Shown: positions 1 through 10,979, numbered from the stretch's first letter. The stretch is DNA of 64,000 nt from Paracentrotus lividus (GCA_940671915.1 CALNVZ010003426.1:22004774-22068773), one strand, 5' to 3'. The notes: generated from the sequence alone by a model not told the origin. A program made the numbers and translations.

Positions 1-940
1 ACAAGTATGCACTCTTAATTCTTTCATAGAACATTTTACTTTTATGTATCAATTTCTTTCAATGATCATGATATAATGCAAATGAAGCTACAAGTATGCA
101 CTCTTAATTCTTTCATAGAAATTTTACTTTTAGTATCAATTTCTTTCAATGATCATGATATTAATGCAAATGAAGCTACAAGTATGCACTCTTAATTCTT
201 TCATAGAACATTTTTACTTTGCTACCAATTTCTTTCAATAATCATGATATTAATGCAAGTGAAGCTACAAGTATGCACTCTTAATTCTTCATAGAACATT
301 TTACTTTGGTTACCAATTTCTTTCAATAATCATGATATTAATGCAAATGAAGCTACAAGTATGCACTCTTAATTCTTCATAGAACATTTTACTTTTGGTA
401 CAATTTCTTTCAATAATCATGATATTATGCAAATGAAGCTACAAGTATGCACTCTTAATTCTTTCATAGAACATTTTACTTTGGTATCAATTTCTTTCAA
501 TAATCATGATATTAATGCAAATGAAGCTACAAGTATGCACTCTTAATTCTTTCATAGAACATTTTACTTTTGTATCAATTTCTTTCAATAATCATGATAT
601 TAATGCAAATGAAGCTTACAAGTATGCACTCTTAATTTTTCATAGAACATTTTACTTTTGGTATCAATTTCTTTCAATAATCATGATATTAATGCAAATG
701 AAGCTACAGTATGCACTCTTAATTCTTTCTTAGAACATTTTACTTTGGTATCAATTTCTTTCAGGAATCATGATATTAATGCAATGAAGCTACAAGTATG
801 CACTCTTAATTCTTTCATAAGAACATTTTACTTTTGGTATAATTTCTTTCAATAATCATGATATTAATGCAAATGAAGCTACAAGTATGCACTCTTGATT
901 CTTCATAGAACATTTACGTTCCTATACCAATTTCTTTCAA
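1..940 (+). repeat. 89-bp tandem repeat, array 1
   Basis: About 10.5 head-to-tail copies of an 89-bp unit, each beginning ACAAGTATGCACTCTTAATT and ending near ATTAATGCAAATGAAGCT. Unit starts fall near 1, 90, 178, 266, 355, 441, 529, 616, 706, 791 and 881. Copies differ mainly by one-base losses in homopolymers (TTT/TTTT, AA/A), with a few shared substitutions. The array is cut by the window edge. Short open frames inside it are repeat translations, not genes. Confidence 0.97.
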
Positions 941-1105
941 ACCTCCATGACTTTGTATGATTATTATTAATTATTATTATTATGGATGAAACATTCTAAA
1001 TAGAATTCATATCATTTAATTGTCCCGGGCCGAACGAGTTCGAGCAGGGGACTATGAAACGGGCTCCGTACGTATGTGTGTGTGTGTGTGTCCGTCCGTC
1101 CGTCG
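941..1105 (+). repeat. Junction block J, copy 1 (hairpin plus TG/TCCG microsatellite)
   Basis: Unique-looking spacer joining the 89-bp array to the ~155-bp array. It runs from ACCTCCATGACTTTG through an ATT-rich stretch and a nested inverted repeat (1022-1052, GTCCC...GGGGAC with inner CGAAC/GTTCG), then GAAACGGGCTCCGTACG, (TG)n and (TCCG)n. The same block recurs at 2926-3105 and, inverted, at 4945-5135. In this copy the first hairpin arm reads GTCCCGGGC rather than GTCCCCGC, so the outer stem is imperfect. Confidence 0.93.
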
Positions 1106-2095
1106 TATGTGAGTTCATTTGCTACTCTTCGCCATTTTTCATCGATTTCGATTCCGTTTGCTTTATATGAATAGCACTAGGTGATGGCTACCAAACTTTT
1201 CACAGAATTTTGACCTTGACTTTGACCTGATTTTGACCTATATGTTTAATTGGCTACAAAATGCTACTCCTTCGCCATTTTTCATCCGATTTCGATTCTG
1301 TTTGCTTTATATGATAGCACTAGGTGAGGGCTACACACTTCTCACAGAATTTTGACTTTTGACCCCTTTGACCTTTGACCTTCATTTTTGACCTATATTG
1401 TTAATTGGCTACAAAATACTACTCCTTCGCCATTTTTCATCCGATTTCGAATCCGTTTGTTTTATATATGCACTAGGTGAGGGCTACAAAAACTTGTTCA
1501 CGGAATTTTGACTTTTACCCCTTTGACCTTTGACCTTGATTTATACTTATATTGTACATTGGCTACAAAATGCTACTCCTTCGCATTTTTCATCCGATTT
1601 TCGAATCCGTTTGCTTTATATGATAGCACTAGGTGAGGGCTACAAAACTTCTTCACAGAATTTTGACTTTTGACCCCTTTGACTTTGACCTTGATTTATA
1701 CTTATATTGTTAATTGGCTACAAAATTGCTACTCCTTCACCATTTTTCTTCCGATTTCGATTCCGTTTGCTTTATGTGATAGCACTAGTTGATGGCTACA
1801 AAATTTCTTCACCGAATTTTGACCTTGACCTTTGACCTTTATTTTTACCTATATTGTTAATTGGCTACAAAATGCTATCCTTCGCCATTTTCATCGATTT
1901 CGATTCCGTTTGCTTATATATAGCACTAGGTGATGGCTACCAAACTTCTTCAACAGAATTTTGACCTTTGACTTTGACCTGATTTTTGACCTATTATTGT
2001 TAATTGGCTACAAAATGCTACCCTTCGCATTTTTCATCCGATTTCGATTCTGTTTGCTTTATATGATAGCACTAGGTGAGGGCTACAAAACTCTT
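1106..2095 (+). repeat. ~155-bp tandem repeat, forward array
   Basis: Six to seven copies of a unit starting GGCTACAAAATGCTACTCCT, with starts near 1252, 1407, 1561, 1716, 1863 and 2006. Each unit has an internal near-duplicate (GGCTACAAAATG and GGCTACAAAACT) and ends with a T-rich series of TTTGACC motifs. Near 2090 the array switches mid-unit into the 89-bp repeat at a shared CTACAA, which suggests recombination or a mis-join. Confidence 0.95.
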
Positions 2096-2925
2096 TTCAT
2101 AGAACATTTTACTTTTAGTATCAATTTCTTTCAATGATCATGATATTAATGCAAATGAAGCTACAAGTATGCACTCTTAATTCTTCATAGAACATTTTTA
2201 CTTCTGCTACCAATTTCTTTCAATAATCATGATATTAATGCAAGTGAAGCTACAAGTATGCACTCTTAATTCTTTCATAGAACATTTTACTTTTGGTACC
2301 AATTTCTTTCAATAATCATGATATTAATGCAAATGAAGCTACAAGTATGCACTCTTAATTCTTTCATAGAACATTTTACTTTGTATCAATTTCTTTCAAT
2401 AATCATGATATTAATGCAAATGAAGCTACAAGTATGCACTCTTAATTCTTTCATAAGAACATTTTACTTTTGTATCAATTTCTTTCAATAATCATGATTA
2501 TATGCAAATGAAGCTACAAGTATGCACTCTAATTCTTTCATAGAACATTTTACTTTTGGTATCAATTTCTTCAATAATCATTGATATTAAATGCAAATGA
2601 AGCTACAAGTATGCACTCTTAAATTTTCATAGAACATTTTACTTTTGGTATCAATTTCTTTCAATAATCATGATATTAATGCAAATGAAGCTACAAGTAT
2701 GCACTCTTAATTCTTTCTTAGAACATTTTACTTTTGGTATCAATTTCTTTCAGGAATCATGATATTAATGCAAATGAAGCTACAAGTATGCACTCTTAAT
2801 TCTTTCATAGAACATTTTACTTTTGGTATCAATTTCTTTCAATAATCATGATATTAATGCAAATGAAGCTACAAGTATGCACTCTTGATTCTTCATAGAA
2901 CATTTTACGTCCTATACCAATTTCT
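2096..2925 (+). repeat. 89-bp tandem repeat, array 2
   Basis: About 9.5 more copies of the 89-bp unit seen at 1-940, in the same orientation. The first copy is truncated. The order of variant copies (one with TTCTTAGAACATT, then AGGAATCATG, and a final one with CTCTTGATT) matches array 1. The two arrays are therefore copies of one block rather than independently amplified. Confidence 0.96.
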
Positions 2926-3105
2926 TTCAAACCTCCATGACTTTGGTATGATTATTATTAATTATTATTATTATGGATGAAACATTCTAAATAGAATTCA
3001 TATCATTTAATTGTCCCCGCCGAACGAGTTCGAGCAGGGGACTATGAAACGGGCTCCGTACGTATGTGTGTGTGTGTGTGTCCGTCCGTCCGTCCGTATT
3101 CAATA
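2926..3105 (+). repeat. Junction block J, copy 2
   Basis: Second copy of the block at 941-1105, with a perfect outer hairpin at 3013-3042 (GTCCCC ... GGGGAC, inner CGAAC/GTTCG) followed by (TG)n and (TCCG)n. Here the microsatellite is followed directly by the ~155-bp repeat in the opposite orientation, starting mid-unit. In copy 1 it is followed by the same-orientation repeat through GTATGTGAGTTCATTTGC. Confidence 0.94.
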
Positions 3106-4944
3106 AGGCAAACAGAATCGAAATCGGGTAAAAATGGGAAGAAGTAGCATTTGTAGCCAATGTACAATATAAGTAAAATTGAAGGTCCAAAGGTCAAAGG
3201 GGCAAAATTCAAATTCTGTGACGAAGTTTTGTAGTCTCACCTAGTGCTATCACATAAAGCAACGGAATCGAAATCGGATGAAAAATGGCGAAGGAGTAGC
3301 ATTTTGTAGCATTAACAATATAGGTCAAAAATCAGGGTCAAAGGTCAAAGGTCAAATTTCTGTGAAGAAGTTTGGTAGCCATCACCTAGTGCTTCATATA
3401 AAGCAAACGGAATCGAATCGGATGAAAAATGGCGAAGGAGTAGCATTTTGTAGCAATTAACAATATAGGTAAAAAAAAAGGTCAAAGGTCATAGGTCAAA
3501 ATTCGGTGAAGAAATTTTGTAGCCATCAACTAGTGCTATCACATAAAAGCAACGAATCGAATCGGAAGAAAATAGGTGAAGGAGTAACATTTTGTAGCCA
3601 ATTAACAATATAAGTATAATCAAGGTCAAGGTCAAAGGGGTCAAAAGTCAAAATTCTGTGAAGAAGTTTTGTAGCCCTCACCTAGTGCTATCATATAAAG
3701 CAAACGGATTTCGAAAATCGATGAAAAATGGCGAAGGAGTAGCATTTTGTAGCCAATGTACAATATAAGTATAAATCAAGGTCAAAGGGGTTAATAGTCA
3801 AAATTCCGTGAAGAAGTTTTTAGCCTCACCTAGTGCTATCATATAAAGCAAACGGATTCGAAATCGGATGAAAAATGGCGAAGGAGTAGTATTTTGTAGC
3901 CAATTAACAATATAGGTCAAAAATGAAGGTCAAGGTCAAAGGGGTCAAAGTCAAATTCTGTGAAGAAGTTTTGTAGCCCTCACCTAGTGCTATCATATAA
4001 AGCAAACAGAATCGAAATCGGATTGAAAAATGCGAAGGAGTAGCATTTTGTAGCCAATTAACAATATAGGTCAAAAATCAGGGTCAAAGGCAAAGGTCAA
4101 AATTCTGTGAAGAAGTTTGGTAGCCATCACCTAGTGCTATCATATAAGCAAACGGAATCGAAATCGATGAAAATGGCGAAGGAGTAGCATTTTGTAGCCA
4201 ATTAACAATATAGGTAAAAATAAAGGTCAAAGGTCAAGGTCAAAATTCGGTGAAGAAATTTTGTAGCCATCAACTAGTGCTATCACATAAAGCAAACGGA
4301 ATCGAAATCGGAAGAAAAATGGTGAAGGAGTAGCATTTTTGTAGCCAATTAACAATATAAGTATAAATCAAGGTCAAGGTCAAAGGGGTCAAAAGTCAAA
4401 ATTCTGTGAAGAAGTTTTGTAGCCCTCACCTAGTGCTATCATATAAAGCAAACGGATTCGAAAATCGGATGAAAAATGGCGAAGGAGTAGCATTTTGTAG
4501 CCAATGTACAATATAAGTAAAATCAAGGTCAAAGGTCAAAGGGTAAAAGTCAAAATTCCGTGAACAAGTTTTGTAGCCCTCACCTAGTGCTATCATATAA
4601 AGCAAACGGATTCGAAATCGGATGAAAAATGGCGAAGGAGTAGTATTTTGTAGCCAATTAACAATATAGGTCAAAAATGAAGGTCAAAGGTCAAAGGGGT
4701 CAAAAGTCAAAATTCTGTGAAAGTTTTGTAGCCCTCACCTAGTGCTATCATATAAAGCAAACAGAATCGAAATCGGATGAAAATGGCGAAGGAGTAGCAT
4801 TTTGTAGCCAATTAACAATATAGGTCAAAATCAGGTCAAAGGTCAAAGGTCAAAATTCTGTGAAGAAGTTTGGTAGCCTCACCTAGTGCTATCATATAAA
4901 GCAAACGGAATCGAAATCGATGAAAAATGGCGAAGAGTAGCAAA
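3106..4944 (-). repeat. ~155-bp tandem repeat, inverted array
   Basis: About twelve copies of the ~155-bp unit in reverse orientation (GGCGAAGGAGTAGCATTTTG ... AAGGTCAAAGGTCAAA). A higher-order period is visible: variants such as GGTGAAGGAGTAGCA and CAACTAGTGC recur about every 5-6 units (around 3520-3580 and 4270-4330). It ends at AGTAGCAAATGAACTCACATAC, the inverted form of the junction at 1105-1120. Confidence 0.94.
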
Positions 4945-5135
4945 TGAACTCACATACGGACGGACGGACGGACACACACACACACACATACGTACGGAGC
5001 CCGTTTCATAGTCCCCTGCTCGAACTCGTTCGGCGGGGACAATTAAATGATATGAATTCTATTTAGAATGTTTCATCCATAATAATAATAATTAATAATA
5101 ATCATACCAAAGTCATGGAGGTTTGAAAGAAATTG
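4945..5135 (-). repeat. Junction block J, inverted copy
   Basis: Reverse complement of block J: (CGGA)n and (CA)n microsatellites, then the hairpin at 5011-5040 (GTCCCC ... GGGGAC), then the ATT-rich stretch in reverse. With 2926-3105 it forms the inner part of a large inverted repeat centred on the ~155-bp array. Confidence 0.95.
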
Positions 5136-6165
5136 GTATAGGACGTAAAATGTTCTATGAAGAATCAAGAGTGCATACTTGTAGCTTCATTTGCATTAAT
5201 ATCATGATTATTGAAAGAAATTGATACCAAAAGTAAAATGTTCTATGAAAGAATTAAGAGTGCATACTTGTAGCTTCATTTGCATTAATATCATGATTCC
5301 TGAAAGAAATTGATACAAAGTAAAATGTTCTAAGAAAGAATTAAGAGTGCATACTGTAGCTTCATTTGCATTAATATCATGATTATTGAAGAAATTGATA
5401 CCAAAAGTAAAATGTTCTATGAAAAATTAAGAGTGCATACTTGTAGCTTCATTTGCATTAATATCATGATTATTGAAGAAATTGATACCAAAAGTAAAAT
5501 GTTCTATGAAAGAATTAAGAGTGCATACTTGTAGCTTCATTTGCATTAATATCATGATTATTGAAAGAAATCTGATACCAAAGTAAAATGTTCTATGAAA
5601 GAATTAAGAGTGCATACTTGTAGCTTCATTTGCATTATATCATGATTATTGAAAGAAATTGATACCAAAGTAAAATGTTCTATGAAAGAATTAAGAGTGC
5701 ATACTTGTAGCTTCATTGCATTAATATCATGATTATTGAAAGAAATTGGTACCAAAATAAAATGTTTATGAAGAATTAGAGTGCATACTTGTGCTTCACT
5801 TGCATTAATATCATGATTATGAAAGAAATTGGTAGAGAAGTAAAATGTTCTATGAAGAATTAAGAGTGCATACTTGTAGCTTCATTTGCATTATATCATG
5901 ATCATTGAAAGAATTGATACTAAAAGTAAAATGTTCTATGAAAGAATTAAGAGTGCATACTTGTAGCTTATTTGCATTAATATCATGATCATTGGAAAGA
6001 AATTGATACTAAAAGTAAAATTTCTATGAAGAAATTAAGAGTGCATACTTGTAGCTTCATTTGCATTAATATCATGATCATTGAAAGAAATTGATACTAA
6101 AAGTAAAATGTTCTATGAAAGAATTAAGAGTGCATACTTGTAACTTCATTTGCATTAATATCATA
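5136..6165 (-). repeat. 89-bp tandem repeat, inverted array
   Basis: About twelve copies of the 89-bp unit in reverse orientation (AGAGTGCATACTTGTAGCTT ...), again with homopolymer-length differences. It mirrors arrays 1 and 2, so 2096-6165 is a foldback structure with ~1-kb arms. The array ends near TTTGCATTAATATCATATTA, after which the sequence is non-repetitive. Confidence 0.96.
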
Positions 6166-7130
6166 TTATTTTCTTATTTTTTTTGTTATTTGCTTTAAGC
6201 TTACTTCAGTAGCCTACATTTTGTTCTTGTTTCTTCCTCTCTGCCAAGATCTCTTCTCTCAATCTCTATTTCTCTCTCAGACTCTCCGTCAAGTATCAAA
6301 GCCCACTCAAACATTAATTAGTCTGAAGCCACTGTTGAAAATTTTTGGCCTTCGGCCGCTCAAAAATTCCAAACATACTACATATAGGGGTACGGTGAGG
6401 TCAGCGTTCCGTTCCAAACAACTGACAAGCAACAAAAAAAAAAAAAAAAAAAAAAAAAAAAGGTTATTACCAATTTTACGGGGTGCGTTAAAAAGATCAA
6501 TGTACAATATGTATGCTGATTTCCAAAACGTACGGGGTGCGCTAGCACCTTAGCCCCCCCCCCTGGATCCGTGCCTGAAATGGCAGAAAAAGTGGGAACG
6601 TTGGTCTTATTCCCGAAATGGCCAGCTTCACAAACTGAAGCTTATGCATTTTCAATATCGTGCTTGAGCTTAAATTAGGTCAAATTCTATATTTGGGCAG
6701 TTCCAAGCAAAACAGGACATGGAGCTGAAATTTTAATGTGCCGCTGTCTTTGAAAATGCAAATTAGGATCTGAAATTACCACAAAGGCTTCTTACAATAC
6801 AACCAATCATTTAAGTTAAAAAAAATTGCGATTCAGTATTCTTGCGCTGAATAATTGATCAAACCCAAATTTGCACGTTGGACTATGGGCTTTAAATGCC
6901 TCTAATTCTTATATCTCGTCACTTTTTGCCAATTTTTTTGGCTTAATGTAATTGTCATGTCTACTCCAACAAACTTGGTATTAATATTTCTTTATAATGC
7001 ATTTCTCCTCACGAAAAAGACCGGGAAACCAGATGTCACTCTCCGTAACCGTCACTCCGTAATCGGACAAGGGTTCAAGTTTTAAGTCATAATTAACAAA
7101 ATATTCAACCAATTTTATTATGCAAGCACC
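6166..7130. other. Non-coding stretch with a poly-A tract and repeat debris
   Basis: No supported gene. A run of about 29 A lies near 6434-6462. Around it is TE-like sequence: an inverted GGCCTTCGGCC, ACGGGGTGCGTTA and ACGGGGTGCGCTA copies, and a C-run followed by CTGGATCCGTGCCTG, a wording often seen at repeat ends. From 6600 the DNA is AT-rich. The phrase GTCACTCCGTAA occurs at about 7033-7060 and returns near 7522 and 7697. Confidence 0.6.
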
Positions 7131-7394
7131 CTGTTGCATAAACTTCTAACCTGAGTTTTTTCCGGTAAAATCTGAAAACTCTGGTTAAAGTCCAAAAACT
7201 CAGGTTACATATTTTTCTGGATATTTTACTGTTTTTTCCATTGTATAAAAACATACCAGAGTTTTCAAAAGTATTAATGCAATAATTTTTTAGGGCATTT
7301 TAAAACTCAGGTTGAATAACCTAAGAATAGGTCTACATAAGCTGAATTTTTTAACCGAGAAAACTCGGGTTAGAAAAAAAGTTTTATGCAACAC
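7131..7394. mobile_element. Foldback MITE-like element (TGTTGCATAAA ends)
   Basis: The left end reads TGTTGCATAAAC followed by TTCTAACCTGAG. The right end reads TTTTATGCAACA preceded by CTCGGGTTAGAA. The arms are complementary over roughly 45 bases with small indels, and the interior holds more AACTCAGGTT/AACCTGAG-type inverted pieces. No open frame is present. A size of ~264 bp and long imperfect inverted ends fit a non-autonomous DNA element. A target duplication is not clear, so the superfamily is unassigned. Confidence 0.72.
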
Positions 7395-7869
7395 CACCAA
7401 GGTGGCATATTATACCTAGAATAATATAGAATCCAATCAATAACTCAAATTGTGATAGCCATTTAAATTTCACAGAGTTTAAGCAAAAATGTTTTCTGCC
7501 CAAATATGCATGTCCATTTTGTGTCACTCCGTAACCATGATTATGAATATGCATATCTCATTAATTAAGAGGGTCACTATAAAAAAAAATTATCATTTTG
7601 AAAGAGGGTACCATCAGCTTTTGTCATGAACCATTTCTTTGTACATAAAGATTGAAGTATGAATGATAAACTTGTTGAATGCTGAAATGTTGTTTCTGAA
7701 TGTCACTCCGTTACCTTGGAACTGCCATTTAGGTATGATTTTTACGATCCAGGTACTTCTTGTAGACTCAGACCAATTACGTTTATAATATACGAGTTTC
7801 TCTTAACAGTTGTTGTGTTTATATCATGATGTACAAGGCTCATATTGGATTAGGAGTGTAAAAAGGACG

Positions 7870-8180
7870 TAAATATTTAATGATAGTATAATAATAATAT
7901 TAATTAATAAAGCGCAATGATTATGTAGATATATTCCAATGCACTGCAAGAGCTTATAGTTGCTGTGCTATTCTAATTAAACAAATGAGTTTTCAATTTT
8001 GATTTGAAATTCTCAAGTGATGAGTTTTTCTTATTTCCAGTGGCAATCCATTCCACAATTGGGGGCTGCACATAAGAAAGAACGGTCTCCTAGGGTTTTT
8101 TTGTTTTATGTGAGGGTATCTGTAGCAGGAAGTTGTCATGTTTGCTACATATTTATGACCATGTGCTTCATGTACCATTC
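7870..8180 (-). mobile_element. LINE 3' end (non-LTR retrotransposon, truncated)
   Basis: On the minus strand, 8178 to about 8030 reads a degenerate C-terminus including SPQLWNGLPLEIR, a wording typical of the end of many CR1/L2/jockey-like LINE ORF2 proteins. A one-base frameshift then gives NSSLENFKSKLKTHLFN followed by a TAG stop at 7973-7975. Downstream lies a short 3' tail ending in GCGCTTTATTAATTAA and ATT repeats. There is no reverse-transcriptase core, so this is a 5'-truncated dead copy. Confidence 0.8.
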
Positions 8181-8640
8181 AATTTCAATTTTCTATACAG
8201 TCTGTGTAAAAAAAAATGGTACAGTCGAAAAAAAATATTTAGGTGTGAAATATTTTCAAATATGTGTGTATGTGGTACCAAATAAAGCCAAAAGATTTTC
8301 CCTGCTGATGCGCTTTGTTCTGTATAATTTGCTTTCATAAAACAAAAGGTATGCTAAATTTTGTGCGACGAGGAACAAATCGAAATTGAGCACTTCACGG
8401 CCATTATTCGAAACTATACACAAGGCAAGGGACGGCAAGCGAAAAATGGATTTTTCTTGATTGTAGAAAACTAGTCATATTTCAAACTACAACACCAAAT
8501 TTGATGAAAAAAATTGCAGAAGAAAGTCTTATTTTCCAGCTTTACAAAAATATGAAACAATACTAGGTTGTGATTGATCTTCATACTATAAAAAAATGTT
8601 TTCCACTTGTACCATTTTATTTGACACAGACGCTGTATTT
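8181..8640. other. AT-rich non-coding stretch
   Basis: Nothing recognisable. It contains several poly-A runs (8209-8216, 8229-8237) and no sustained coding composition on either strand. Confidence 0.5.
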
Positions 8641-8948
8641 GTCCGAGGATTACTTATGATTGCGCCATTTGTTGTTGTTACTCGAAGGGAAGTCATGCAT
8701 TACAGTGTTACCCATTCATTTGAAATATTAAACATTAAGTTCAATCATTTTTGTTCATTTGTACTTTACCCTCTCTCTTTCTTTCTCTCTCTCTCTCTCT
8801 TCTCCCTTTATATGTCCCACTTCGTATTTATGTATTATTCCGAAGCTCCAGGGCTGTCGTATTCTAAGAACCAGCTTATTGCTTTCAATGACTGTCGTTA
8901 TTATCTGAATTATCATCATTTTCGGTTCCTTTTTTTTTACGTCTGTGA

Positions 8949-9008
8949 AGAGCCAAAAGGGATTAACACTTATCCTTGAACAAAACTTACATCCTTTCTG
9001 GCATTCAT
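8949..9008. repeat. Hairpin module copy in the 9-kb array
   Basis: Left arm AGAGCCAAAAGGGATTAAC and right arm ACATCCTTTCTGGCATTC, a degenerate member of the ~60-bp stem-loop family found throughout the window. Confidence 0.65.
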
Positions 9009-9344
9009 TAGTCAATATTTTGTATTTTCCTGAAGGACAAGTTATGATTGCCACTATATTGTTGTCATTACTTAAAGGGAAATCATGCATTACAGTGATT
9101 ACACATTCATTTGAAAATATTGAACACTGATGTTCAATCCTTTGCTTGTTACATTTGTACTTTACCCTCTCCTCTTTCTTTCTTTCTTTCTTTCTCTCTC
9201 TCTCCCTTTATACTTCCCACTTCGTATTTATGTATTATTCCAAAGCTCCAGGTACTGCCCGTATTCTAAGACAGCTTATTACTTTTAATGACTGTCGTTA
9301 TCATCTGAATTATCATGATTTTCGGTTCCTTTTTTGACGTCTCG

Positions 9345-9407
9345 GAGAACCAAAAGGGATTAACACTTATCATTGAACACAAACTTACATCCTTCTGGCA
9401 TTCTCAG
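9345..9407. repeat. Hairpin module copy in the 9-kb array
   Basis: Left arm GAGAACCAAAAGGGATTAAC and right arm CATCCTTCTGGCATTCTC. It sits at the same place in the ~392-bp unit as 8949-9008. Confidence 0.68.
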
Positions 9408-9560
9408 TCAATATTTGTATTTTCCTGAAAGACAAGTTATGATTGCCACTATATTGTTGTCATTACTGGAAGGGAAATCATGCATTACAGTGATTGCACA
9501 TGAATTTCCAATATTAAACATAAATGTTTCTTCATTTCCTTGTTGCATTTGTCCTTGTAT

Positions 9561-10954
9561 CTCCATCTCTCTTTCTCTCTTTTGTTTTCCTCTCTCTTTT
9601 TTTCTCTCTCTCTCTCTCACTCTATTTTGTTGTCTCTTTCTCTCTATCTCTCTGTCTCTCTTGCACTGTCTTTCTTTTTCTCATAGCTGTTTGCTCTCAT
9701 CTCTTTTTTCACCCTTTGTTTGGGGTGTGGTGTTTTTGTTTTGTTTTTGGGTACTTTGTTTTGTTGTTGTTTTATAGGTGGTGTTTCTAATTTTTTTACT
9801 CCTCGTCATTTGCCTCACACATACACTTTTCTTACAGTAACTTGTTCAATTCGGGGCAAGTTTTCTAACCTAAATTCATTATAAATGGACTTGGGCTAAA
9901 TGTTTAACTCTGAAACCAGATGAAGCCTTACCAAACCCATCTACAAGATCAAATGTCATGGTATTATTCTACCCATCCCACTCAACCTATTTAATGGGCG
10001 TTATCCTAACACAAGTACACAATCAATTGATGTTTATGGCTTTTTAAGTAGTACTGCATGCTGTTTAAATCACAGTGAACTAGGCAGGAACACAATGATA
10101 ACATTTTGATTTTCACATCACTTGGCGTGATGTTTATGTCAAACTGACAGCCATGTGTACTAGTATTTCCAAAGTCTGGAATGTAATTGCATTTGAAGAG
10201 AAACTGGCTCAAAAGAACAACATGTATTGTGAGGGAAAATATTACTGTAGGCCTAAAGCTAAATGTAGAATATGATATTATCAGGTAATGCCATTTCATT
10301 TCATGCAAGGGATTTAAATTCAAATACAAATATTAAAGAATAGAATTTAAAGAGGACATATATATGTCAAATTTGGCTTTGGTTAGTGACATCATTGTAT
10401 GTTGCACTATTTTTTTTTAAAGCAATGTCATTCAAAATATGGCTTTGAAGGGTCACTTCAAATTGGTCTGATTTTTTTTCTTCCTAGTTGGACAGTCTTT
10501 AACTGGTCATTAATTAAAGTTTGAATTTCAGAGTAATTTATACCTTTTTAATGGTTTACATGTTCTTTTTTGTCTTTTCAGAAACTCCACGTTAAATTAA
10601 TCTGGAAATAGAAATTACCTGTATACTTACAGAATATGCCCCCATTGTTTAACAATACAGCATACAGACGACAGTATATCTTACCTGCAAATAAAGAGAA
10701 AAGAGAACAAAAAAAAGCATTTAACATGATATCTACCTTTCACCAAAATCATTATACCTCCTTCAAATCCTGCAACACTTTCCAATCAAACAAAAAATAC
10801 CCCTCCAAGCAGAAACCCTTTCACACACGATAAAATTTATAACAAGAAACATTGTACAGCTGTTGTTGGTGTGTAGCTAGGACAAAATCATTGTATAAAG
10901 AAACTAGTATTTGAGATAAAAGTTTTATGGAAGTCAATAGCAATTGAACCAAGA
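9561..10954. other. Non-coding; CT-rich then AT-rich DNA
   Basis: 9560-9690 is CT-rich low-complexity sequence, 9715-9780 is GT-rich. The rest is AT-rich without a gene. A short palindrome GGACATATATATGTC lies near 10354. Serine/leucine-rich open frames here are products of the CT tract. Confidence 0.5.
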
Positions 10955-10979
10955 NNNNNNNNNNNNNNNNNNNNNNNNN
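10955..10979. other. Assembly gap (25 N)
   Basis: Run of 25 undetermined bases. The sequence right of the gap soon reaches CGGCGGGGACA (near 11018), shared with the junction block hairpin arm at 5030 and with 15231. Confidence 1.

Larger units (their letters stand above)
8641..9560 (+). repeat. ~392-bp tandem duplication with CT tract and hairpin module
   Basis: Two full copies and a partial third. CATGCATTACAGTG recurs at 8694, 9084 and 9479 (spacing 390 and 395). Each unit carries a CT/CTTT microsatellite, TCCCACTTCGTATTTATG, TATCTGAATTATCAT, and the hairpin module (8949-9008 and 9345-9407). The copies are diverged by substitutions and microsatellite length, so this is an old duplication rather than an assembly artefact. 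Confidence 0.9.

Noticed and set aside
1..940. CRISPR-like appearance of regularly repeated units
   Set aside because: The whole 89-bp unit repeats with no unique spacers, the surroundings are eukaryotic, and no cas genes are present. It is a satellite-type tandem repeat.
3278..3460. 60-codon open frame with a repeated MKNGEGVAFC peptide
   Set aside because: The peptide repeat mirrors the ~155-bp DNA repeat; it is open only over one or two units.
6221..6553. 110-codon open frame
   Set aside because: It crosses a ~29-nt poly-A run (poly-lysine) and TE-like sequence; no protein family features.
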